From positions 1,240,001 to 1,304,000 of the forward strand of contig NZ_CP018835.1 in NCBI RefSeq assembly GCF_002196515.1: a stretch of 64,000 nt of DNA, in the 5' to 3' direction. Each line of letters begins with the position of its first letter. Positions within the stretch are counted from its first letter, which is position 1. Source of the stretch: Vibrio gazogenes. GTDB taxonomy: Bacteria; Pseudomonadota; Gammaproteobacteria; Enterobacterales; Vibrionaceae. The position numbers were made by a program, and so were the translations under genes. Shown one piece after another: positions 58,030 to 64,000 of this stretch. The notes under the pieces were generated by a model. It saw only the letters and a program-made list of their open reading frames with translations. It did no database searches and was not told the DNA's origin.

Positions 58030-58775
58030 AATTTTACCCTGAGCGCATCGGTCAAATTGGCTTTTAAAATGTTTCACTCAACTCAAATCAACCACCCAAC
58101 CAAGAAAACCATTCATGGAAGAATGGTTAGGCTTTTCCGGGCAGGACGCCCGTAAAAGGTGGTTCTGGACAACACGCGACGCCGTCAAACAAAAAAGATT
58201 TTCTGGTTCGTCTTTCATCTCTGAAAGATGAACTGGCGCACAGAGCACCAATGCTACTGAAATCAGAAAACTCAATTGTGCGTCAAATTTCGGGGCCGGA
58301 GGCTGGGAAGATAAAAATAATAGGCTGCTGGTTTGGTGCGCAATCACTTTCCTCGATTTCAATCGCATCTCCGAAAGCGCCCCAGATACTTTTGGCGTTC
58401 CAAAAGTACCCAAAAGAACGGTTTAGTTCGTGGACGCTAGCCGGGGCGCTTTTATTCGCTCCTGCTCACGAAAAGCTAAAAATTCATCCTTGAATTTTTA
58501 CCCTGAGTACATCGATTCTATTGGCTTTGTATATGTTTCTCTGAATTCAAATAAAATTCTGAACAAAGAAAACCATTCATGGAAGAATGGTTAGGCTTTT
58601 CCGGGCAGGACGCCCGTAAAAGGCGGTTCTGGACAACGTGCGACCAAGTCAAACAAAAAGATTTTCTGGTTACTCTTGCATCTTGGCAAGAGTAACTGGC
58701 GCACAGAGCTCAGAAGCCTCTGAAATCGGGAAACTCAATTGTGCGTCAAATCTGGAGAGCCGGAGGCTGCGAACC
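58030..58775. repeat. array of structured ~470-base repeats, block 2
   Basis: One full unit (about 58030-58530) and a 5' partial unit (about 58531-58775), matching block 1. The partial unit ends at the same internal point as the one ending block 1 (GGAGAGCCGGAGGCTG). The partial unit carries the GTTACTCTTGC form of the variable stem and the full unit the GTTCGTCTTTC form. Confidence 0.85.
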
Positions 58776-58924
58776 CCATGCAACAGAAAATCGCCCCCAA
58801 CACCAACCAAAACCTGAGTTTTAAGAACTCAGGGAAAAACACCGAGATCCGCCCCCCCCAATCACTTACAGTCATCACTGTACACCACACCATCATCGAT
58901 GAATCCATCATGTAAGGAGCACAG

Positions 58925-59527
58925 ATGAACGCCCAACAACTTCTCACCTTTTTTGCCGAACATTATGATTTTCAGCGAGCCAATCAGTATCTTGCCGATC
59001 CAGAGATCCGCACCTTCGCGAAATCCTGGCTGACGGTCGAGCTGGGGCAGACGCTGCAACAACATCATCCGAATTCAAATCTCACCTATACACCCCGCTA
59101 TACCGCCGACGACAACTACCTTCACTACCAAGAAAAGGCGGATCAGATTGAAGTGTGCAGTAAACGGCAGGCTTCTTACGCTGATTTCGGTATTCGACAA
59201 GAACATAAATCCGTTTGGTATGAAATATTCTCAATGCATGAGCAACAGTTTCGTCACGCCCGTGAGCGGCAGAAAATGCACATGAATATGGCGCGAGTTA
59301 CGACTTTTCAGCGCTATTTGCAAGGTGATCGGGTCTGTTTGCTGAGTGTCTTATGGGGCGCTTTTGATACCCAAGATGCCGCAATGCTGGCTGAGTTTGA
59401 TCATCGATCACGCTGTACCTATGCCTTAGATTCACAGCGGACGGGGAGCGGGCAGATTTCGCGGTTATGTCAGATTGATAAGCAAGCCAACCCAAGACTG
59501 ATTCTGGCGGCCTATATGCCTAAGTAA
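58925..59527 (+). CDS. hypothetical protein beside the reb operon
   Basis: 200 residues, ATG behind AAGGAG. Mixed alpha/beta sequence: NAQQLLTFFAEHYDFQRANQ, IRTFAKSWLTVELGQTLQQH, YADFGIRQEHKSVWYEIFSM, VCLLSVLWGAFDTQDAAMLA. No signal peptide. It is convergent with the reb operon and starts right after the repeats. Not recognised. Confidence 0.7.
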   Translation: MNAQQLLTFFAEHYDFQRANQYLADPEIRTFAKSWLTVELGQTLQQHHPNSNLTYTPRYTADDNYLHYQEKADQIEVCSKRQASYADFGIRQEHKSVWYEIFSMHEQQFRHARERQKMHMNMARVTTFQRYLQGDRVCLLSVLWGAFDTQDAAMLAEFDHRSRCTYALDSQRTGSGQISRLCQIDKQANPRLILAAYMPK

Positions 59528-59596
59528 TATGCCAAATGTTCAAACTCAATCACATTCAAACCCAGATCATCAGCGACTGAAATGAGGTGTGCTGCC

Positions 59597-59863
59597 TCAA
59601 TCAAATTTCTTCGCGACTTCTGCCGCTTTATTCCCCAGCTCAGAAAAATTCGCAGTCCCTTTTTCCATCACTTGCTGAGCTTGTTCGATGACCTTGATAT
59701 ATTTTTCATCACCGGTTGCCAACAACTGTGACAATGCCACCCCAATCGCAGTGGTACTGATCGTATTGAGGTTGCGGAGATTATCGACAGCATCCTGAAC
59801 GGCAATCGCCGTTGACTGTGCAACGGACTGTTTCGCCTTGTCAGTGGTTGATCCTTTCGACAT
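59597..59863 (-). CDS. R-body-associated small helical protein
   Basis: 88 residues. SVAQSTAIAVQDAVDNLRNL, NTISTTAIGVALSQLLATGD and KVIEQAQQVMEKGTANFSEL are close to the 97-residue protein at 61340-61633, so the two are paralogues. They share the Ala/Gln/Asn-rich helical character of Reb proteins but not the RebB motif. Last gene of the minus-strand reb operon. Confidence 0.7.
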   Translation of the reverse strand: MSKGSTTDKAKQSVAQSTAIAVQDAVDNLRNLNTISTTAIGVALSQLLATGDEKYIKVIEQAQQVMEKGTANFSELGNKAAEVAKKFD

Positions 59864-59930
59864 GGTTCCTCATCAAAGCATCGCGCTGAGTCAAGATAAT
59901 GCGTCAAACTGCGACGTCACTCGTCATCGC

Positions 59931-60116
59931 TTAACCTTGCTGTAAAATCAGGGCGCAAGCGGTGGAAGTTGAAGCGTTACTGATGGCTTGCATCCCCTGT
60001 TGAATCGTCACTGCATTTTGCATATGCAATCCCATAGTATCTGACATGGCAGATTCGGTCAGTTGGTTGATCATCTCATCGACCTGTTCCAGATCGGTAT
60101 TTTCCTGTTTTGCCAT
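59931..60116 (-). CDS. R-body-associated short protein
   Basis: 61 residues: a polar N-terminus (NTDLEQVDEMINQLTESAMS) and DTMGLHMQNAVTIQQGMQAI followed by STACALILQQG. The second half is related to DTLGLSMYNAITNQQQSQM in the 60757-61197 protein. Both resemble a shortened RebB core (membership inferred). In the reb operon. Confidence 0.65.
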   Translation of the reverse strand: MAKQENTDLEQVDEMINQLTESAMSDTMGLHMQNAVTIQQGMQAISNASTSTACALILQQG

Positions 60117-60154
60117 GATGTGTTCTCCGTGGAGGAAAGAGGAACGGCTGGTTT

Positions 60155-60202
60155 AAAGGGGATTCGCCATTCACACACCTTGGTTTGAATGGCTGCCCCT
60201 TT
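60155..60202 (-). promoter_or_regulatory. long stem-loop within the reb operon
   Basis: AAAGGGG and CCCCTTT, with GCCATTCA and TGAATGGC inside, form a long interrupted stem between a rebB gene and the 61-residue gene. It could stabilise upstream mRNA or attenuate downstream genes. Confidence 0.5.
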
Positions 60203-60221
60203 TGCTGACCAATGCCAATGA

Positions 60222-60488
60222 CTAACCTTTTTCGACGATATCTTCGGCTGCACGACCCAATACCGCAGTGCCGATAGCCGTCAGTGAGTTGATCCCCTGA
60301 ACCGTTGCCGATTGCATCGTGATACCGGCTTGTTGCTGTGCCGATGTCGCATTATGGTTGAGATTCGACATTGCCAGACTCATTGCAGTATAGAGATTCC
60401 CCATCGCATTAGCTGGAGAACTCGCCAGTACCTGCGTATTGGTCTGAGTGATTGAGTCCGTAATTTGTTCGTTCACTTTTTTAGACAT
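60222..60488 (-). CDS. RebB-family R-body structural protein
   Basis: 88 residues. NEQITDSITQTNTQVLASSP, ANAMGNLYTAMSLAMSNLNH and NATSAQQQAGITMQSATVQG follow the RebB pattern (ITDSxTQxN ... AMGNL ... ATxAQQQA ... ATVQGxNS). RebB proteins polymerise into the coiled ribbon that extends on a pH drop. Divergent copy compared with those at 61692 and 62061. Confidence 0.88.
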   Translation of the reverse strand: MSKKVNEQITDSITQTNTQVLASSPANAMGNLYTAMSLAMSNLNHNATSAQQQAGITMQSATVQGINSLTAIGTAVLGRAAEDIVEKG

Positions 60489-60499
60489 AATTTCCTCGT

Positions 60500-60760
60500 T
60501 TATGCGTGCTGCTCAGGCAATACCTGCTGAAGTTGCTGATTGATTTTTTGCATTTCCTGCTCGATCTGGGTGTGAACATCTTCAAACATCTGGTTCACTT
60601 CCTGATGAACCTTTTGGATATTTTCGCCCATCTCCAATGCCTCAAATTGATCCTGATTCTGGCGAACCATTTGCTGAATCTCTTGCATCTGGTTTTCCGT
60701 GGCTTGCTGAATCTGGTTCAGTCGCTGCTCGATATCGGTGGATGATGGTTGATGACTCAT
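60500..60760 (-). CDS. coiled-coil protein in the reb operon
   Basis: 86 residues, Gln/Glu-rich and almost all coiled coil (EQRLNQIQQATENQMQEIQQ, VHQEVNQMFEDVHTQIEQEM). The start overlaps the stop of the gene before it by four bases (ATGA), so it is translationally coupled. Possibly an assembly or nucleation factor of the ribbon; function unknown. Confidence 0.7.
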   Translation of the reverse strand: MSHQPSSTDIEQRLNQIQQATENQMQEIQQMVRQNQDQFEALEMGENIQKVHQEVNQMFEDVHTQIEQEMQKINQQLQQVLPEQHA

Positions 60761-61197
60761 TCTTGTGTTTCCTCCGGCTGTTGTTTATTCCGTTTTAAAA
60801 ACTTGAATAAGTTAAAACGCTTGGTTGTTTTGGTGTCTACCGCGGTATTGTCTGATTCACCGGCATCCGGAGACAAACGATCTGACCCATCAACAAAAAT
60901 CGCGGGCTCGGGCTCTGCATGCGAATCTTTTCGGGATGACGCTGACATCGCGGGAGACTGTGTTTGCAGCAACCGGGCACAAGCATTGGTCACCGACGCT
61001 GCGGTTGTCATTTGTGACTGTTGTTGATTGGTGATCGCGTTATACATCGATAGCCCCAACGTATCTGCCAATGTTGTTTCCAACAGGCTGGTCGGCTGGG
61101 CGGTATATACCTGCAATGTATTGAAATGTTCAATCGTCTGCTGGGGTAACTCCTGGCGCGATTCATTTTCATAACGGGGATTCTGCTCTTGCATCAT
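60757..61197 (-). CDS. R-body-associated protein with Reb-like core
   Basis: 146 residues from the ATG at 61197, behind AAGGAG (the frame also has a GTG two codons earlier). About residues 35-85 (ETTLADTLGLSMYNAITNQQ, QSQMTTAASVTNACARLLQT) match the 61-residue protein at 59931. The C-terminal half is charged and ends in a basic helix (KTTKRFNLFKFLKRNKQQPE). Followed without gap by the coiled-coil gene. Confidence 0.65.
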   Translation of the reverse strand: MMQEQNPRYENESRQELPQQTIEHFNTLQVYTAQPTSLLETTLADTLGLSMYNAITNQQQSQMTTAASVTNACARLLQTQSPAMSASSRKDSHAEPEPAIFVDGSDRLSPDAGESDNTAVDTKTTKRFNLFKFLKRNKQQPEETQE

Positions 61198-61339
61198 CGT
61201 CACTCCTTGATGGTTGCTGATGATCCTGATTTGCGATGAGGAAAATCAAAGATCATGACGTGGATTGAATCAGGATCTATCACTCATATCTCTTCCCTTG
61301 TGTGGCTTCGATACGGGATCGTCGTATTGGTCGCAACGA

Positions 61340-61633
61340 TTATTTGGCAGAGTCGTACAGCACGGTGGCAATTTTTTCCCCGACGACGCCAAAGTTATCC
61401 GCACCATGGGTCACGACTTTTTGAGCCTGTTCAATGATATCGGCATACTTCAAATCGCCGGTCTCTAACATCTGACTCAATGCGGAACCAATTGCCGTGG
61501 TACTGAGCGTGTTGAGGTTACGCAGGTTGTCTGTTGCATCCGATAATGCCAGTGCAGTCGATTGAGCAACCGACTGAAACGCAGAATTGAATGCACTTTG
61601 ATCCGGCTCAGGAGGGCGTACAGTGTCTTTCAT
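61340..61633 (-). CDS. R-body-associated small helical protein
   Basis: 97 residues. FQSVAQSTALALSDATDNLR, NLNTLSTTAIGSALSQMLET, and KYADIIEQAQKVVTHGADNF make it a paralogue of the 59597-59863 protein. The N-terminal ~15 residues are Pro/Glu-rich. In the reb operon between rebB copies and the 146-residue gene. Confidence 0.7.
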   Translation of the reverse strand: MKDTVRPPEPDQSAFNSAFQSVAQSTALALSDATDNLRNLNTLSTTAIGSALSQMLETGDLKYADIIEQAQKVVTHGADNFGVVGEKIATVLYDSAK

Positions 61634-61651
61634 CCTATGCTCCTTTTAAGT

Positions 61652-61678
61652 ACCTTTGCCGGCGAATCCGGCAAAGGT
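61652..61678 (-). promoter_or_regulatory. stem-loop within the reb operon
   Basis: ACCTTTGCCGG and CCGGCAAAGGT form a perfect 11-bp stem around CGAAT, between the 61692 rebB gene and the next gene. It likely adjusts how much downstream mRNA is made or kept. Confidence 0.65.
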
Positions 61679-61691
61679 AGTGAAAGCATGA

Positions 61692-61952
61692 TTAATCTTT
61701 CTCAATAATGCCTTCAGCGCTACGACCAACAACCGAGCCACCAATAGACATCAATGAGTTGACGCCCTGCACTGTGGCAGCCTGCATCGTAATTTGCGCT
61801 TGCTGCTGAGCAGCCGTTGCATTATGAGCAGCCGTTCCTAACGCTTGGCCGGTTGACATCAGTAAGTTACCCATTGCCATAGCTGGGGTTTCACCAACGA
61901 CTTTGGTATTGACTTGTGTGACCGAGTCAGTCACTTGTTCATTTACTGGCAT
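61692..61952 (-). CDS. rebB: RebB-family R-body structural protein
   Basis: 86 residues: PVNEQVTDSVTQVNTKVVGE, AMAMGNLLMSTGQALGTAAH, NATAAQQQAQITMQAATVQG, VNSLMSIGGSVVGRSAEGII. This is a full RebB protein. It differs from the next copy (62061) at 10 of 86 positions, so they are recent duplicates. Expected to be a main ribbon subunit in the cytoplasm. Confidence 0.92.
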   Translation of the reverse strand: MPVNEQVTDSVTQVNTKVVGETPAMAMGNLLMSTGQALGTAAHNATAAQQQAQITMQAATVQGVNSLMSIGGSVVGRSAEGIIEKD

Positions 61953-62060
61953 TGTGATTTCCTTTTACGAGTTAATTGATAAAACGGTGTTCTGCTCATG
62001 CCACTATTGGATTTTCACCACAATCAGATCTCAGGCAGAACGAGTTAACACATCATGGTG

Positions 62061-62321
62061 TTAACCTTTTTCAATGATGCCTTCAGCACCCCGCCCAATG
62101 ACGGAAGAACCGATGGCCATCAAAGAATTGACGCCCTGCACGGTCGCGGCCTGCATGGTAATCTGAGCCTGTTGTTGCGCCGCTGTTGCATTATGTGCTG
62201 CATTACTTAATGCATGGCTGGTTGACATCAGCAGGTTGCCCATTGCCATCGCGGGAGTTTCCCCGACAACTTTTGTATTCACCTGTGTTACAGAATCGGT
62301 GATTTGTTCATTCACTGGCAT
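62061..62321 (-). CDS. rebB: RebB-family R-body structural protein
   Basis: 86 residues: PVNEQITDSVTQVNTKVVGE, AMAMGNLLMSTSHALSNAAH, NATAAQQQAQITMQAATVQG, VNSLMAIGSSVIGRGAEGII. Recent duplicate of the 61692 gene. Multiple RebB paralogues are normal in reb operons, where different subunits co-assemble. Confidence 0.92.
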   Translation of the reverse strand: MPVNEQITDSVTQVNTKVVGETPAMAMGNLLMSTSHALSNAAHNATAAQQQAQITMQAATVQGVNSLMAIGSSVIGRGAEGIIEKG

Positions 62322-62344
62322 AATATTCTCCTACGTTCACTGAA

Positions 62345-62620
62345 TTAGCTTTTCTTCTTACTACTCTGTTCTAGAATGAGCTCGACACTACGACCGACAA
62401 TTGCACTACCGGTACTCAGCAATGAATTGACACCCTGTACTGTCGAGGTCTGGTGGACCAAAGTTCCCTGCTGGTTCGCGCTTACACTGCTGTGCGCTGT
62501 CAGCCCCATCGCATGGCTCGTGGAAATCAGCAGATTCCCAATCGCCGCAGCCGGTGTACTGCCAACGGCTTCCGTGTTGACTTGGGTTACCGAATCAGTA
62601 ACCGCATCATTTACTGGCAT
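62345..62620 (-). CDS. RebB-family R-body structural protein, divergent
   Basis: 91 residues from the ATG at 62620, behind AGAGGAG; the frame is open 15 codons upstream but that start lacks a ribosome site. PVNDAVTDSVTQVNTEAVGS, AAAIGNLLISTSHAMGLTAH and STVQGVNSLLSTGSAIVGRS keep the RebB pattern, but the AQQQA core is NQQGT and the C-terminus is basic. 23 bases upstream of the next copy. Confidence 0.88.
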   Translation of the reverse strand: MPVNDAVTDSVTQVNTEAVGSTPAAAIGNLLISTSHAMGLTAHSSVSANQQGTLVHQTSTVQGVNSLLSTGSAIVGRSVELILEQSSKKKS

Positions 62621-62672
62621 AGATATGCTCCTCTTAGTCATGAAAGATGACGATTCATCCTTCAAAGCCGGT

Positions 62673-62879
62673 TCAGGACGACGAACTTTTCAGTGCAATG
62701 GCGTAAATCAAACTCGAACTTAGTGCAGTGTTGGTTACGACAATTGTCTGTATCTGCTGCTGAACCTGAGTTGCATTCTCTGCGGCTCTGCCAAGTGAGG
62801 CAGCAACCAAATTCAACTGCGTGTTTCGTGAAACCTTGGGTGTCAATTCGCTTAACAACTTCTGAACATCAATTTCCAT
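62673..62879 (-). CDS. short Reb-like protein, first of the operon
   Basis: 68 residues from the ATG at 62879 (AGGA nine bases before it); longer starts at 62900 and 62918 are possible but have poorer sites. VQKLLSELTPKVSRNTQLNL, GRAAENATQVQQQIQTIVVT and NTALSSSLIYAIALK resemble the ATxxQQQ core of RebB in a shortened form. Function presumed in R-body assembly. Confidence 0.65.
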   Translation of the reverse strand: MEIDVQKLLSELTPKVSRNTQLNLVAASLGRAAENATQVQQQIQTIVVTNTALSSSLIYAIALKSSSS

Positions 62880-62992
62880 CTTCCGGCTTCCTGACGCCAT
62901 CCTGTGACTGAGTTTCATATTAGAAGTAAGGCGATTGGATAACTTGGCTTAACGGATGAATAATCACGGCTGATCTAGCAATAAATCGGTGA

Positions 62993-64000
62993 TTAGTGGG
63001 CGACGAAATAGTCGTGTTCCCGGCGTTGTTCTTGTCGGAACTCTCTTGGCGTACAACCGGTATAACGTTTGAACATTTTTTCAAAATGACTGAGGTCGCC
63101 AAATCCGGCACTCATACACACATCGGTGATCTTGATCAGTGGGTTGGTCATAATCAGACGTTGGGCTTCACGGATCCGGAGCTGACACAGCATCGATTTA
63201 AATGAAGAGCCCAGATGTTCTCGGAACAAATATGATAAATGAGAGGCACTGGTATAACTGGCGGCGGCGATTTGGCTCAAAGAGATGTCTTCGTGGAAGT
63301 GTTCACTTAAAAACAGTAATGCTTTGGTTAATGCCGGATGCATGTTGGTCCATGATGATTGCTCATGACGGAGTAAATGCTCGATCAAATCTACTTTTGG
63401 CGTTGCTTTTTGACAGAGTCCTAAACGCGCCAGATCATCCGTGGTGATCTCTGTTTGATCCAATGAAGTAATTAACAATAGTATATTTTGTAACTGGCTA
63501 ATATTGCCGGGCCACTCATATTGTTTCAGTTGCTCCCAGGCATCATCAGAAAATAAAACTTGGCGTTCAAATCGGCCCAAGATGTATTGGATATGCTGTT
63601 CTATATCTTGTTTTCTCTCACGTAATGGTGGCAAGTGAAAATTAAACTGAGGTACGGAAGAACCTAATATTTTGGCAATAAACTGTTGTTCCGAAGGTAA
63701 GTTATAAAAAGGTTCTGTACAGGAGACAATTAAGCGAATTTTATTTTTTATTAATGCGTCCTGAAATGAATCTTGTGTTAATAAAAAAATCAGTTCGTCT
63801 TTGAACGAGGGTTCTAATTTATCGACTTCTTCCAGATAAATAGAACCATTCCCAATTTGCTCAATACAATGACACAGATAGTCACGATAGGTTTGCGCAT
63901 TATGAAGATTGGCGGGAATACAGATGAACGGTTCTCGGGAGCGTGCACTGTGATAGTGGATATTAAATGCCACATCTTTTTTTTCACACCCCGTTTCACC
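62993..64000 (-). CDS. AAA+/AraC fusion transcriptional regulator, N-terminus outside window
   Basis: The frame is open to the window edge, so the gene is partial (335 codons seen). The edge holds a Walker A-like GETGCEKKDVAFNIHYHS, like sigma54-activator AAA+ domains (GESGTGKE...) but with Glu for the second Gly. A Walker B-like SIYLEEVDKL and LPPLRERKQDIEQHIQYILG follow; the GAFTGA loop is absent. Instead of a Fis-type HTH, the C-terminal ~100 residues are an AraC HTH pair (DISLSQIAAASYTSASHLSY, KITDVCMSAGFGDLSHFEKM, FKRYTGCTPREFRQ). It lies directly upstream of the reb genes in the same direction, so it is the likely reb activator. Confidence 0.88.
   Translation of the reverse strand, partial: GETGCEKKDVAFNIHYHSARSREPFICIPANLHNAQTYRDYLCHCIEQIGNGSIYLEEVDKLEPSFKDELIFLLTQDSFQDALIKNKIRLIVSCTEPFYNLPSEQQFIAKILGSSVPQFNFHLPPLRERKQDIEQHIQYILGRFERQVLFSDDAWEQLKQYEWPGNISQLQNILLLITSLDQTEITTDDLARLGLCQKATPKVDLIEHLLRHEQSSWTNMHPALTKALLFLSEHFHEDISLSQIAAASYTSASHLSYLFREHLGSSFKSMLCQLRIREAQRLIMTNPLIKITDVCMSAGFGDLSHFEKMFKRYTGCTPREFRQEQRREHDYFVAH

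Noticed and set aside
56137..58493. Many ORFs of 60-126 codons in the repeat region (for example 56427-56807 and 58078-58413 minus)
   Set aside because: They recur only because the DNA repeats, lie over stem-loops, lack ribosome sites and shift frame between copies. Treated as non-coding.

Overview
The window looks like a Vibrio chromosome, probably a plant- or sediment-associated or pigmented-type species. The evidence is the gene order rpoS-nlpD-pcm-surE-truD-ispF-ispD-ftsB, then uppP-folK-folB / plsY / tsaD / rpsU-yqeY-dnaG-rpoD and a CAT-anticodon tRNA. This matches the V. cholerae order around VC0517-VC0534, except that cca is missing between uppP and ftsB. A VCR-like attC site and a type I-F CRISPR repeat also fit Vibrio. 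Species cannot be fixed from the sequence alone.

Layout. 1-5.7 kb: a response regulator cut by the window edge, a hybrid-free sensor histidine kinase, urate hydroxylase HpxO and a secreted PL3 pectate lyase. 5.8-21.5 kb: conserved housekeeping genes ending in rpoD and tRNA-Ile2. 21.5-33 kb: accessory DNA between the tRNA and an olsF gene. In V. cholerae the same interval (tRNA to VC0489) holds the VSP-II island. Here it carries a duplicated putative toxin with diverged C-termini, an immunity-like membrane protein, an attC site, a TetR/cupin pair, and ordinary enzymes (LtaS-like, AcuI) towards its right end.

33.4-64 kb: olsF, then a long accessory block. Its left part (35.2-42.5 kb) has three DUF2589-type proteins, a zinc-ribbon protein, a muramidase without a signal peptide, a double lamin-tail-domain protein and membrane proteins. 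The middle (43.1-50.6 kb) is a compact biosynthetic operon: an NRPS (C-A-PCP, binding-pocket code pointing to threonine), an AT-less PKS (KS-ACP-TE) and an alpha/beta hydrolase with a cysteine nucleophile. The right part (50.8-55.6 kb) holds uncharacterised small, lipoprotein and Pro/Ser-rich proteins. Next come about 3 kb of structured non-coding repeats (55.7-58.8 kb) enclosing a one-spacer I-F CRISPR array and a 60-residue ORF. The window ends with an R-body (refractile body) operon on the minus strand: at least four RebB-family proteins, several short helical Reb-like proteins and a coiled-coil protein. Upstream of them is a regulator that joins a degenerate AAA+ (sigma54-activator type) domain to an AraC-type DNA-binding domain.

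How the parts may work together (inference): the reb operon makes contractile protein ribbons. The flanking genes of unknown function, the cytoplasmic muramidase and the NRPS/PKS product could belong to the same cell-killing or toxin-release programme, as R-bodies do in paramecium endosymbionts. That link rests only on proximity. The most unusual items are this reb-associated block, the regulator, the Thr-specific NRPS/AT-less PKS/Cys-hydrolase trio, the repeats with compensatory stem changes, and the toxin gene that reads into an attC site.
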